NCBI RefSeq assembly: GCF_016718685.1
Contig: NZ_JADKCX010000011.1
Location: forward strand, 30,905 to 94,904
Length of the DNA stretch: 64,000 nucleotides
Direction: 5' to 3'
Source of the DNA: Haliscomenobacter sp.
GTDB taxonomy: Bacteria > Bacteroidota > Bacteroidia > Chitinophagales > Saprospiraceae
Under the pieces are notes generated by a model, which was not told where the DNA came from, searched no databases, and was given only the letters and a program-made list of their open reading frames with translations. This document shows, in pieces, positions 35,911 through 45,518 of the stretch. Made by a program: the position numbers and the translations under genes. Position 1 is the stretch's first letter; every line of letters starts with the position of its first letter.

Positions 35911-36703
35911 TTACTTGCCCATCCATTTTTTAAACTCGGCAGCTTTTTCTTTGCTGATGATTACATCATTTTGTTCTGGAGCCGGAGACAATTGCAGTTG
36001 GAGCTTCCCATTGAAGTAGGAGTTGATCACTTTGATGGCTTTGATGTGTACGATGTAACTGCGGTTGACCCGAAAAAATAGATCAGGATTCAGCATCGTG
36101 GACAATTCCTCCAGTGAATAGTCAAGCACGTAACGCTGATTTTCCCAAGTGCGCAAAAAGCAAATTTTTGAATCGGTGGTAAACCACGCGATTTCTTCCA
36201 CTTCGATGGCTTGTAATTTTTGGCCTTGTTTGACCAAAAAGCGTTTCCGATATTGTTGCGGGGCTGAAAACCGCTCAGGCTGGCAATCAGTTTGTCGACA
36301 TTGAGGGCCGATTCTTTCCCGCCGTAAAGGGTTTTTATCCGTTGCAGCTTGGCCAAACTTTGCGCCAACTCTTCCTTCCGGATGGGTTTCAAGAGGTAAT
36401 CTACACTGTTGACCTTAAAGGCATTCAAGGCGTACTCATCGTAGGAAGTGGTGAAAATGACCGGAACCTGCACATCAATCTGGCGAAAAATCTCAAAACA
36501 CTGCCCATCCGCCAGCTCGATGTCCAGCAGCAGCAGATCGGGGGCAGGGTTGTTTTGCAGCCACCAAACTGTTGATTTTACGGTTTCAGCATGCCCCAAT
36601 ACTTCAATACCCGCATCCAGTTCATGGAGCAACTTGATCAAACGCTCCAAACCCAGCCTTTCGTCTTCAACAATGAATATTTTGAGGATGATTCCTTTCT
36701 CAT
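35911..36703 (-). pseudogene. LytTR-family response regulator, frameshifted
   Basis: Receiver domain text IFIVEDERLGLERLIKLLHELDAG, LLLLDIELADG (phosphoacceptor D) and DYLLKPIRKEEL is followed after GFQP by a LytTR DNA-binding domain in another frame (FLVKQGQKLQAIEVEEIAWFTTDSK... ...FFRVNRSYIVHI). The frames join if the G run at 36260-36263 had one more base. The ATG at 36703 overlaps the kinase stop (ATGA), but its frame also needs one more A at 36680-36683 to reach IFIVEDE. Joined length about 264 residues, normal for the family. It would regulate genes with the kinase encoded just upstream. Confidence 0.85.
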
Positions 36704-37751
36704 GGTGCTTGCAATTGCGTATTGTTCAGGGCTTCAACCTTAATTAAGGGCAACAATACGGTGAATGACTCCCCATCGTCGATCACCTCTACCGCCGGGT
36801 AACCAAGAATCCGGTAACGCGCCATGATATTGGCCAGGCCAATCTTTTCGGAATAAGCCGTGATGATGCGTTTTTGGAGATTATTGCTCACTTTTAGTCG
36901 GCCCTGATCAATGCTGATGGTTAGTTTTAGGGGTTTTTCACTGGAAACTTCATTGTGTTTCACCGCATTTTCTACCAACAATTGGAGCGTGAGTGGAGGA
37001 ATACGAAATTCACGGAATTCATTAGCCACATCAATCTGCACCTGTAGTGCAGTGCCAAACCGGGTGAGCAGGAGATGCAAATAGGAATGAATAAAATTGA
37101 GCTCGCGTTGCAAGGTGCTCAGCTCATCCCGGCTGTTCTGCAACAAATAACGGTATACCTGACTCATTTCCTGAACAAAAAGCTCGGCTTTATCTGGAGC
37201 TTGTCCAATCAACGAACTCAAACTATTCAGGCTATTGAACAAAAAATGAGGGTTGACCTGTTGTTTGAGGCTGTCGTACTGCGCCAAAAGATTGAGCCGT
37301 AAGAGCTCTTCTTTTCTTTTTCGGTTTTTTGAAGCTGTTCATATTGGTACACGGCCTCACTGAGTCCAACGACAAACATACCGATGGCCGCGGCTTGAAA
37401 AAAAGTAGCGGCGATGGCCAATGGTTCAAATGCAGTTAGTTTTTGCCCTTGCAGCAGGGCCTGTCCGGCATCGGTAAGTACCATCAGGACACTCACAAAG
37501 GGAACTGAGATTAATAAGGTAGCCGAAATGCGTTGTTTGGTCAAAGCCAGGCCGGGTGCAACGCGTTGCATGACCACCGCCACGCCATACAAAAATGTAA
37601 AATGGAGTGCAATGGCCGCCGCAATGGCCAAGAGGTAGAGGAGCCGCATGTTTACACTCGTGCTGTTGTCTTGAAAAAGAGTGAACGCATTGGAAAAGAT
37701 GAATGCTAGCGCCACTGTAAATAAAACAAACCAGCGGTATTGATTTTTCAT
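36700..37751 (-). pseudogene. LytS-like sensor histidine kinase, frameshifted
   Basis: The N-terminal frame from the ATG at 37751 has four membrane helices (about 8-25, 40-60, 75-95, 110-135) and ends at YEQLQKTEKEK. The His_kinase domain continues in another frame: ELLRLNLLAQYDSLKQQVNPHFLFNSLNSLSSLI (phosphorylated H in NPHFLFN), then ENAVKHNEVSSEKPL (N box) and SEKIGLANIMARYRILGY (G box). One missing A in the T4 run at 37312-37315 (plus strand) accounts for the break. Joined length about 350. Both members of this two-component pair are therefore interrupted. Confidence 0.87.
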
Positions 37752-37797
37752 TTTTCAAAAATACAGCAGCTAGCTGGTTTTGGCAATCGCGCACTGA

Positions 37798-37828
37798 CCC
37801 GAAACGTCAAAAAGTGCCCTGAAACGTC
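37798..37828. promoter_or_regulatory. Direct repeat, candidate LytTR operator
   Basis: GAAACGTC occurs at 37801-37808 and 37821-37828, both preceded by CC(C/T), 20 bases apart. LytTR regulators typically bind two direct repeats about two helical turns apart. The site is 50-77 bases upstream of the kinase gene and about 200 bases upstream of the divergent operon starting at 38021. The rest of 37829-38020 shows no gene. Confidence 0.45.
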
Positions 37829-38020
37829 TTTTTTTTTCCCTTTAACCTGACTTTTTAGGTTTCAATTTCCCCTTGGTGCACTCATAGCCTTCAGGTTGCA
37901 AAAAAGTGGATTGAGCAAAGTAATCGGCGACTTAAGGCCAGTACCACTTTTGGCCTTGACTGCGGACTTGCACTTTTGTACCAACAATTGAAATTATCTC
38001 CACCTAAACTGTTGTCAATT

Positions 38021-38623
38021 ATGAAAGATCAATTTTTTCGCTACGGCCTGCTGGGGCTGTTGCTTTGCCTGGCCTTTGGCGGGCGTGCCGAGGCACAAAA
38101 CCTGTCCAGAACCAGCTTTGACCTCAGCATTGGTTTACACTCCTTTTTTCTGCCGGGCATTGGTGCCAAATTTTCGGCACCCAAACCCATCGTCATGTTG
38201 GGGCTTTATCGCGGACTGGGAGAAAAACAAACCGTACAAGCAGGAGTCACGCTCGGCTATTCGCGCAATGCTCATCAAGGGGACGGACTTTTTGCCCAAA
38301 CCCAAATTCGCTACGAACCAACCCTGGGGAAATCCCTGCAACCCAGCATTGGTACGGGTATTGGCTACCAATGGGCCTATCACCCTTCCGCCCCTCGGGA
38401 ATGGAATGGTGAAGCCTGGGTACATGGAAAAAAATTCAAGGGGGTGCTGCAGGTTCCCTTGCGTTTGGCTCTGGGTTTTAAAGGCATCAACGCTGGGCAT
38501 GGCCAATTCACCCCTTATCTGGCCTACCAAACCAACCTGCTGTTGGGCTACAGCCCCGACTTGAGCCCCCTCCCGGTGACGGCATTGGTGGGCGGCTTCA
38601 AATTTTCACCTAACCTGAAATAA
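38021..38623 (+). CDS. Exported beta-barrel-like protein, unknown
   Basis: 200 residues from the ATG at 38021 (MKDQFFRYGLLGLLLCLAFGGRAEAQ), a good signal peptide; the upstream in-frame Met at 37976 only adds a polar stretch. The mature part has alternating strands (FDLSIGLHSFFLPGIGAKF, IVMLGLYRGLG, VQAGVTLGYS, LQPSIGTGIGYQWAY, FTPYLAYQTNLLLGYSP) as in a small outer membrane barrel. No named family is recognised. It precedes a serine hydrolase gene by 8 bases, so it belongs to the same operon, divergent from the LytS/LytTR pair, which may control it. Confidence 0.7.
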   Translation: MKDQFFRYGLLGLLLCLAFGGRAEAQNLSRTSFDLSIGLHSFFLPGIGAKFSAPKPIVMLGLYRGLGEKQTVQAGVTLGYSRNAHQGDGLFAQTQIRYEPTLGKSLQPSIGTGIGYQWAYHPSAPREWNGEAWVHGKKFKGVLQVPLRLALGFKGINAGHGQFTPYLAYQTNLLLGYSPDLSPLPVTALVGGFKFSPNLK

Positions 38624-38631
38624 CCCAAACC

Positions 38632-39822
38632 ATGAAAATCCTATCCATCCATTTATTCTTGTTCATCTTGTTGGCCACCTGGAGCTGTGACAAAGACATT
38701 TACAGTACCACAGTAGCCACAGTAAGCGGAAATTTACCCACAAACCCACAACATCCACTCACGGATTCTATCCGAGCCATTGCCCAGCGCCACGTTGCCC
38801 GCGGTGTACCCGGCGTGCAGGTCATGGTAAAAAGCCCCGAAGGTTGGACGGTTGTGAACGCTGGCTACGCCAAAATAGAAGAAAATAAACCCATGCAAGA
38901 CGGCATGGTGGCCTGGGTATACAGCATCAGCAAAGTATATACCGCAACGCTGGTGATGAAACTGAAAGAACGGGGATTGATCCAGCTCGATAGTTCCATC
39001 CAGCAATATTTGCCACCTAACATCACCAAGCGTCTGGATCAAAGTCAACACATTACGGTGCGCATGCTGCTGAACCACAGCTCGGGCCTGAAAAATTTTA
39101 CGGTCAGCCCCGGTTATTTTTTAGCGCAATTGAACCAGCCCCTTAAACAACCGGATGCACTAGAACAATTGGAATACATCTATGGCTCAAAAAACATCTT
39201 TGCACCTGGCACGGATTTCTTTTATTCCAACACCAATTACCTCTTGTTGCAGCTCATTTTGGAAAAAGTAACCGGAAAAACTTGGGGGGAATTGTTACAC
39301 ACCGAGATTTTGCAACCGCTGGGATTGAAAGATACCTACTATCCGGTCACGGAAAGCCAGGTACAAACCCTGGGCTTTCCGAATTACTACTTTGAAAGGT
39401 TCAACAATGGGGAACTGGAAAACTGCACCAAATGGCACCATGCCATTGCCCATTCTTCGGTAGGTTACGGCGGTATCGCGGCTAACGGAGCGGATGTAAT
39501 TCGGTTTATGGAAGCCTTGATGAACGGGAAAATAGTCAGTCAAGGTTCACTCCATGAAATGCGCCAATGGATTCAGGGCAAACAATCAACCGAGCCAGAT
39601 TATGGCTTTGGCTTGGAATATTTTGAATACATCAAAGGGATTCCTACTTATGGTCACGAGGGGGACAACCTCGGTGGCACCACAGAGGTTTTGTACATCC
39701 CTTCCAAACAAACTTACATTTTTATCAGCATCAACGCTGGGCGGCAGTTGTTTGGGCAGTATTTGTTCCGCACCTCCGAGTTGAAAATCGCGCTGTGTAA
39801 GTACATTTCTGTCCAGGAGTAA
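38632..39822 (+). CDS. Serine hydrolase of the beta-lactamase (class C/DD-peptidase) superfamily
   Basis: 396 residues, lipoprotein leader ending TWSCDK. Catalytic motifs visible: S-x-x-K in YSISKVYTATL (about residue 98-101) and Y-x-N in FFYSNTNYLL (about 199-201). The third motif is likely H-E-G in GHEGDNLGG. These lipoproteins are often D,D-peptidases, esterases or D-aminopeptidases; the activity cannot be told from sequence alone. It sits 8 bases after a barrel-like exported protein gene. Length is normal and no break was seen. Confidence 0.88.
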   Translation: MKILSIHLFLFILLATWSCDKDIYSTTVATVSGNLPTNPQHPLTDSIRAIAQRHVARGVPGVQVMVKSPEGWTVVNAGYAKIEENKPMQDGMVAWVYSISKVYTATLVMKLKERGLIQLDSSIQQYLPPNITKRLDQSQHITVRMLLNHSSGLKNFTVSPGYFLAQLNQPLKQPDALEQLEYIYGSKNIFAPGTDFFYSNTNYLLLQLILEKVTGKTWGELLHTEILQPLGLKDTYYPVTESQVQTLGFPNYYFERFNNGELENCTKWHHAIAHSSVGYGGIAANGADVIRFMEALMNGKIVSQGSLHEMRQWIQGKQSTEPDYGFGLEYFEYIKGIPTYGHEGDNLGGTTEVLYIPSKQTYIFISINAGRQLFGQYLFRTSELKIALCKYISVQE

Positions 39823-39861
39823 TCAGATGCGATGAATTTTTATGCTGCGAAACAACTCCGG

Positions 39862-39893
39862 TTTACGCCATCTAATAGATTTATCTATCTTCG
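39862..39893 (+). promoter_or_regulatory. Promoter of the S9 peptidase gene
   Basis: TTTA (39862-39865) with about 20 bases to TATCTTCG (39886-39893). The box is close to the Bacteroidota -7 pattern and lies 21 bases before the ATG. Confidence 0.5.
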
Positions 39894-39914
39894 ATAGCAA
39901 AATTTCGGACAAGC

Positions 39915-42422
39915 ATGAAAAATCTCGTTATCACCCTGTTTGTTTTGGGTATGGCCATTTTAGGGTCAGCCCAAAACAAACCCCTTACCAAAGCCAATTA
40001 CGACCTGGCTGCTCGTTTCGCCGCCTCCAAAGTTGAAAAAATGGTGTTCTCCACCAGTGTCAGCCCCCACTGGCTCAAGGAGAGTGAACGTTTTTGGTAT
40101 TCCTACGAAACCAGCCAAGGGCGAACCTATTACCTGGTTGACCCCGCGAAAAAGCTCAAAAAAGTCCTTTTTGACAATGTAAAAATGGCCGCCGACATGT
40201 CGCGCCTGTCCAAAGACCCCTTCGACGCCCAGCACCTGGACATCACCAGCCTGAAGTTCATCAACAAAGAAACCGCCATTCGTTTTGAGGTCAAAAGTAA
40301 ACTCGCGGAAGAAGATGAAAAAAAGGACGAAGAAGAGGACGACATGAAGGAAAAAAAATCCGACGCGCCGCCCAAGAAGGTGAAACGTACCTTTTACTTT
40401 GAATACGACCTCAACACGGGTGTGCTCAAACTCCTTGAGGATTACAAAAAGCCCAAGGAAAAACCTGCCTGGGCCAGCATAGCCCCCGATTCGTCTTACG
40501 TGCTTTTTTCCAAAAACTACAACCTCTATTGGATGGACAAGGCCAATTTCCTGAAGGCCGTCAAAAAGGATAAGGATACCACCATCGTTGAAAACCAGTT
40601 GACCACCGACGGCATCGAGCACTATGGCTACGAGAGTAGAAATTTTGGACAAACCGATACCGAAAAAGAAAAAAACAAAGGCAAACGCCAGGGGGTAAGT
40701 GTGATCTTTTCACCGGATTCCAAAAAATTCGCCCTGACCCGTACCGATAGCCGAAAGGTCAAAGACCTCTGGGTCATCAATTCCATTGCCGAACCACGCC
40801 CGACCCTGGAGACCTACAAGTACCACATGCCCGGCGAGAAGGAGGCACCCCAGGAAGAAATGCTGGTTTTTGATTTTCCTTCCAAAACCAAAATTCGGGT
40901 AGAAGTAGATACCTTGAAAGACCAAACCTTATCGCTGTTGCGCGCGCCGCGCCTGGCCAAAAACCGCGATGATGATCACCAACCCAACTTGTGGCTGGCC
41001 CCCAATTCGGATCAACTCTACTTCACCCGCACCAGCCGCGACCTCAAACGCATCGACATCTGTGTAGCCGACACCAAACTGGGCACTGTAAAAACCCTGA
41101 TTGAAGAACGTCTGAATACTTATGTGGAAACCCGTGACCTGGGCCTCGTCAACAACGGCGAAGAATACATCCATTGGTCGGAACAAGATGGTTGGGCTCA
41201 TTTTTACCTCCACGACAAAACGGGCAAACTCAAAAACCAGATCACTTCCGGCCCTTACCACTGCGAAAGCATCGAAGCGATTGACAGCAAAAACCGGGTA
41301 CTTTACTTCCTGGCCAATGGCCGCGAGCCGGGTGAAGATCCCTATTTTACCCACCTTTACCGCGTCAATTTTGATGGGACGGGTTTGAAGCTTTTGAGCA
41401 AGGGTGACTTCAACCATACCACTTCCAATAACGACGCCAATACGTTTTTCATCAACAACTTCTCCCGCGTCAATACCACACCGAAGTCAGAATTGCTGGA
41501 CAACCTGGGCAACAAAGTGATGGACCTCGAAACCGCCGATCTATCGCAGCTTTTTGCCGCAGGCTACCAATTCCCCGAGCCTTTTGTAGTCAAAGCTGCA
41601 GATGGCATTACCGACCTCTACGGCGTGATGTACAAACCTTTTGATTTTGACTCTACCCTCAAATATCCCATCATCGAGTACGTATACCCCGGGCCACAAA
41701 CCGAAGCGGTCAACAAGTCCTTCTCGGTGGGCATGGATCGCACCGATCGGCAGGCGCAGTTGGGCTTCATCGTCATCACCATCGGCAACCGCGGCGGGCA
41801 TCCGAGTCGTTCCAAATGGTACCACAATTACGGCTACGGCAACCTGCGCGACTACGGACTGGAAGACAAAAAAGTAGCCGCCGAGCAATTGGCGGATCGC
41901 CATCCCTACATCGACATCAATAAGGTGGGTATTTTTGGGCACTCCGGTGGTGGATTCATGTCTACGGCGGCCATGCTGGTGTACCCCGATTTTTTCAAAG
42001 TAGCAGTGTCTTCCTCCGGCAACCACGAGAACAACATCTACAATCGCTGGTGGAGCGAGAAACACGATGGCGTCAAGGAAGTCAAGGACGCTAAAGGCAA
42101 CATCACTTTTGAGTACGACATCGACAAAAATACCGACCTGGCCAAAAACCTCAAGGGTAAATTGCTGATTTGTACGGGTGACATCGACAATAACGTGCAT
42201 CCTGGCCTGACCATTCGTATGGCCAACGCCTTGATCAAAGCCAACAAACGGTTCGATTTTTTTGTGTTCCCCGGCCAACGGCACGGTTATGCCGACATGA
42301 ATGAGTACTTTTTCTGGCTGCGCGCCGACTACTTCTGCAAACACCTGCTCGGTGATTCCGAGGATAGTACGGACATCATTCAAATGAACCGGGAAAAAGC
42401 AATGACCAATAAAAAACCTTAA
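39915..42422 (+). CDS. S9 family prolyl oligopeptidase / dipeptidyl peptidase IV-like
   Basis: 835 residues. Signal peptide to about residue 20, then a long beta-propeller region (60-560) with a very acidic/basic insert (EEDEKKDEEEDDMKEKKSD, about 133-151). The alpha/beta hydrolase domain (about 580-815) carries the catalytic serine in GHSGGGF (about 677), aspartate in CTGDIDNNVHP (about 756-758) and histidine in GQRHGYADM (about 790). DPP-IV-like enzymes remove dipeptides, often X-Pro, from exported peptides. It is flanked by a TATCTTCG promoter and word palindrome E. Confidence 0.93.
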   Translation: MKNLVITLFVLGMAILGSAQNKPLTKANYDLAARFAASKVEKMVFSTSVSPHWLKESERFWYSYETSQGRTYYLVDPAKKLKKVLFDNVKMAADMSRLSKDPFDAQHLDITSLKFINKETAIRFEVKSKLAEEDEKKDEEEDDMKEKKSDAPPKKVKRTFYFEYDLNTGVLKLLEDYKKPKEKPAWASIAPDSSYVLFSKNYNLYWMDKANFLKAVKKDKDTTIVENQLTTDGIEHYGYESRNFGQTDTEKEKNKGKRQGVSVIFSPDSKKFALTRTDSRKVKDLWVINSIAEPRPTLETYKYHMPGEKEAPQEEMLVFDFPSKTKIRVEVDTLKDQTLSLLRAPRLAKNRDDDHQPNLWLAPNSDQLYFTRTSRDLKRIDICVADTKLGTVKTLIEERLNTYVETRDLGLVNNGEEYIHWSEQDGWAHFYLHDKTGKLKNQITSGPYHCESIEAIDSKNRVLYFLANGREPGEDPYFTHLYRVNFDGTGLKLLSKGDFNHTTSNNDANTFFINNFSRVNTTPKSELLDNLGNKVMDLETADLSQLFAAGYQFPEPFVVKAADGITDLYGVMYKPFDFDSTLKYPIIEYVYPGPQTEAVNKSFSVGMDRTDRQAQLGFIVITIGNRGGHPSRSKWYHNYGYGNLRDYGLEDKKVAAEQLADRHPYIDINKVGIFGHSGGGFMSTAAMLVYPDFFKVAVSSSGNHENNIYNRWWSEKHDGVKEVKDAKGNITFEYDIDKNTDLAKNLKGKLLICTGDIDNNVHPGLTIRMANALIKANKRFDFFVFPGQRHGYADMNEYFFWLRADYFCKHLLGDSEDSTDIIQMNREKAMTNKKP

Positions 42423-42500
42423 TAGCGAATAGCTAAAAGCGAATAGCGAATAGTAAAAGTGGCTTTGACTATTTGTGTATACTTTTAGCTATTCGCTATT
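42421..42500. repeat. Intergenic word palindrome E (AGCGAATAG words)
   Basis: The arm at 42421-42439 is perfectly complementary (19 bases) to 42482-42500. The left side repeats AGCGAATAG and the spacer is 42 bases. It fills the whole gap between the S9 stop and the DASS start at 42514, with the last two bases of the stop in the arm. Confidence 0.85.
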
Positions 42501-42513
42501 CACTTTTCGCTTT

Positions 42514-43944
42514 ATGAAAAAAATCGGACTCCTACTCGGCCCTGGCCTTTTCTTCCTCATCCTCGCCATTCCTGTGCCGGATGGCCTGAAGCCCGAAGCT
42601 TGGAAAGCCATTGCGATGGCCGCCTGGATGCTCAGTTGGTTCATCACCGAAGCCATGCCCTTGCCCGTTACGGCTCTGTTGCCGATGGTCATCCAGCCTT
42701 TATTGGGGCTGACCAAGGTCAAAGACGCGATGGCTCCTTATTCCGATCCCATCATTTATCTCTTTATGGGCGGATTCACGATCGCACTGGCTATGGAGCG
42801 CTGGAACCTTCACCGCCGTATTGCCCTCAATATATTGCGCCTGACTGGCTCCACTGCCAATGGCATCATCCTGGGCTTTTTCCTGTCTACGGCGCTCATC
42901 AGCATGTGGATCAGCAATACCGCCACCACGATCATGATGATGCCGATGGCTTTGGCGGTGATTGATTTGGTGAACAGTCGGGATGAAGATGGCAACCCCG
43001 CGCCGGGCATGCGCAATTTTGCCATTGCTATGATGCTGGGTGTATCGTACGCATCGAGTATCGGTGGGGTAGGGACCCTGATCGGAACGCCCCCCAATGT
43101 GGTTTTTGCGGCACAAATGAAAGAACTGTTCAAGGTGCAAATTCCCTTTGGGCAATGGATGGCGGTGGGTGTACCCTACGCTTTATTGTTGCTGTTGGGG
43201 GGCTATTGGATCATTGTGCGCTGGGTGTATCCCAATGGGCTGGGCCATATTGATGGGGCACAGGAACGCCTGAGTGCCGAATTGGCCAAACTGGGCCCGA
43301 TGAGCCCCGGAGAAAACCGCACTTTGCTGGTGTTTTGTGCGGCGGCGGCGGGCTGGATTTTCAAATTGCCTATCGAAAAAGCCATTCCCGGTTTGGTCAT
43401 CGAAGAATCGGTGGTGGGGATTTGTGCGTCTCTGCTACTCTTTGCCATTCCCATCGATTGGAAAAACTACACTTTTGCCCTGGAGTGGAAAAACACCGAA
43501 AAATTGCCCTGGGGCATTTTGCTGCTCTTTGGTGGCGGATTGAGCCTGGCTTCGGCTTTGTCTTCTACGGGCATCATCGACCTGATTGGGCAGCAATTTA
43601 AAGGCGGCGATGGAAGTAGTTGGTTGTTTATGTTTTTGCTGGTAGCAGTGACGGTTTTTTTGACCGAACTCTTGTCCAATGTGGCCCTGGTGGTAGTGTT
43701 CATTCCCGTGATTGGGGCGGTGGCGCAGGCCATGAACATCGATCCGGTGGTGATGTGTATTCCAGTGACGTTGGCGGCGAGTAGTGGGTTTATGCTACCC
43801 ATGTCAACACCGCCCAACGCGATTGTATTTTCGAGCGGTTACCTGACCGTACCACAAATGATGCGCGCCGGGGTGTGGCTGAATCTGTTGTCGATCATGT
43901 TGATGACGGTGTTCGGGAAGTTGGTGGTGCCGCTGTTCTTTTGA
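42514..43944 (+). CDS. SLC13/DASS family sodium-coupled dicarboxylate/anion transporter
   Basis: 476 residues from the ATG at 42514 (MKKIGLLLGPGLFFLILAIP). About 11 hydrophobic helices. Family signatures are present: AAWMLSWFITEAMPLPVTALLPM, SNTATTIMMMPMALAVIDL (the S-N-T sodium site), GVSYASSIGGVGTLIGTPPN, and near the end LLSNVALVVVFIPVIGAVA and PVTLAASSGFMLPMSTPPNAIVFSSG (second SNV/TPPN pair). Members import succinate, malate, citrate or sulfate with sodium; the substrate is not decided here. The start overlaps nothing and follows palindrome E by 13 bases. Confidence 0.93.
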   Translation: MKKIGLLLGPGLFFLILAIPVPDGLKPEAWKAIAMAAWMLSWFITEAMPLPVTALLPMVIQPLLGLTKVKDAMAPYSDPIIYLFMGGFTIALAMERWNLHRRIALNILRLTGSTANGIILGFFLSTALISMWISNTATTIMMMPMALAVIDLVNSRDEDGNPAPGMRNFAIAMMLGVSYASSIGGVGTLIGTPPNVVFAAQMKELFKVQIPFGQWMAVGVPYALLLLLGGYWIIVRWVYPNGLGHIDGAQERLSAELAKLGPMSPGENRTLLVFCAAAAGWIFKLPIEKAIPGLVIEESVVGICASLLLFAIPIDWKNYTFALEWKNTEKLPWGILLLFGGGLSLASALSSTGIIDLIGQQFKGGDGSSWLFMFLLVAVTVFLTELLSNVALVVVFIPVIGAVAQAMNIDPVVMCIPVTLAASSGFMLPMSTPPNAIVFSSGYLTVPQMMRAGVWLNLLSIMLMTVFGKLVVPLFF

Positions 43945-43948
43945 GGGG

Positions 43949-44121
43949 TTCACCACGGATGTACACAGATGTACACAGATTTTTCCGCCCGCAGATCACG
44001 CAGATTTTCGCAGATCATCTTCTTTTGAAATAATCTGCGAAAATCTGCGTGATGCGGGCGGAAAAAAATCTGCCACAGGCAGGAGAAATAATCTGTGTTA
44101 ATCTGTTAAATCCGTGGTGAA
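43949..44121. repeat. Intergenic word palindrome F (CACGGAT / CGCAGAT words)
   Basis: Outer arms 43949-43960 and 44110-44121 are perfect (12 bases). Inner arms 43984-44015 and 44033-44062 pair over about 30 bases except for a 2-base bulge. Between them are tandem words such as TACACAGAT and TCTGCGAAAATC. The fold covers the gap after the DASS gene. Nothing coding was seen to 44249. Confidence 0.85.
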
Positions 44122-44152
44122 AATGACAGAGCGAAGCTGCGCAAATAAGACC

Positions 44153-44183
44153 TTGTCATTTTTACATTCTCTCCTTATCTTCG
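44153..44183 (+). promoter_or_regulatory. Promoter of the M20 peptidase gene
   Basis: TTG (44153-44155), 20 bases, TATCTTCG (44176-44183). Leader of 66 bases to the ATG at 44250. Confidence 0.55.
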
Positions 44184-44249
44184 CGGCGGAAAAAAGACCA
44201 TTTTTGAGCCAAGTAATCTCCCGTCGCAACAAGTCTAAAGTGTATCGCC

Positions 44250-45446
44250 ATGACGCTGAAGGAAAAAATCCAACAACTCGCCCAAACCCATCACCCGGAA
44301 ATTGTGGCCCTGCGCCGCCATATCCACCAAAATCCAGAGCTCTCTTTTGAAGAACACGAAACCGGGAAATACGTAGCCATGCAACTCAGCGCCTGGGGCA
44401 TTGCCCACCAAACAGGCATTGCAGGCACTGGCCTGGTAGCCCTCATCGAAGGGCGCAACCCTGGCAAAAACACCGTCGCCCTGCGCGCCGACATGGACGC
44501 CCTACCCATTCTGGAAGCCAATGAGGTGCCCTACAAATCACAAAAGCCCGGCGTCATGCACGCCTGCGGGCACGACGTACACACCGCGTCTTTGCTCGGT
44601 GCCGCCAAAATCCTGCACAGCACCCGCGATGATTGGGAAGGCACTGTAAAACTCATCTTTCAACCCGCTGAAGAACGCCTGCCCGGCGGCGCATCGCTGA
44701 TGATCAAAGAGGGCGTCCTGCTCAACCCCAGCCCCGCTTCCATTGTAGGCCAACACGTGCATCCACCCCTGGCGGCGGGCAAGGTAGGTTTTCGCCCTGG
44801 TCGCTACATGGGCTCCTGCGACGAACTGTACATCACCATCACGGGCAAAGGTGGCCACGGTGCCATGCCCCACGACTGCATCGATCCGATCCTGATGGCC
44901 GCGCACATGATCACCGCGCTGCAACAAATCGTGAGCCGCAACAACGATCCCACCATGCCTACGGTGCTTACTTTTGGCAAAATCAACTCTACGGGGGGCG
45001 CTACCAACATCATTCCCAATGAAGTAAAAATTGAAGGTACTTTCCGCACCATGGACGAAACCTGGCGCCGGGAGGCCCACCGCCGCATGAAACACCTGGC
45101 CGAACACCTCATCGAAGGCATGGGTGGCAAAATCGATTTCTTCATCGATGTGGGTTATCCCTGCCTCCTCAATGACGAACCCTTAACTTTGCGCATGCGC
45201 CAATACGCGGAAGACTACCTGGGCAGCGAGAATGTGGTTGAACTACCCGTGCGCCTCACGGCGGAAGATTTTTCGTACTACTCCCAGGAACTTCCGGCTT
45301 GTTTTTACCGCCTGGGTACGGGAAATGTGGCGAAAGGCATTACCTCTCCCGTACATTCGGATACCTTCGACATTGATGAAGAGGCGCTGAAAGTGGGGGC
45401 AGGCTTGATGGCCTGGTTGGCGGTGGAGGAGTTGAAAAGTTTTTAG
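44250..45446 (+). CDS. M20 family amidohydrolase (N-acyl-amino acid / hippurate hydrolase type)
   Basis: 398 residues, no signal peptide, cytoplasmic. Metal-site motifs: ALRADMDALPI and MHACGHDVHTASLLGAA (H-x-x and D), QPAEERLPGGASLMI, GQHVHPPLAAGKVGFR, and late HSDTFDIDEEAL. The lid or dimerisation domain is about residues 185-300. These enzymes hydrolyse N-acyl amino acids or related amides with a two-metal centre. Its own TATCTTCG promoter and the palindrome upstream suggest a single-gene unit. Members of the family also include IAA-amino acid hydrolase; the precise substrate is unknown. Confidence 0.92.
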   Translation: MTLKEKIQQLAQTHHPEIVALRRHIHQNPELSFEEHETGKYVAMQLSAWGIAHQTGIAGTGLVALIEGRNPGKNTVALRADMDALPILEANEVPYKSQKPGVMHACGHDVHTASLLGAAKILHSTRDDWEGTVKLIFQPAEERLPGGASLMIKEGVLLNPSPASIVGQHVHPPLAAGKVGFRPGRYMGSCDELYITITGKGGHGAMPHDCIDPILMAAHMITALQQIVSRNNDPTMPTVLTFGKINSTGGATNIIPNEVKIEGTFRTMDETWRREAHRRMKHLAEHLIEGMGGKIDFFIDVGYPCLLNDEPLTLRMRQYAEDYLGSENVVELPVRLTAEDFSYYSQELPACFYRLGTGNVAKGITSPVHSDTFDIDEEALKVGAGLMAWLAVEELKSF

Positions 45447-45518
45447 TTTTTAGTTTTAAAACGATTTCCTGAATCTTACCGAGCAAAATTATTGTCTAAC
45501 ATTTTAAAACACCGATCT

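Noticed and set aside
40130..40375. Serine-rich open frame opposite the S9 peptidase
   Set aside because: It is the shadow of the Lys/Glu-rich insert of the peptidase.
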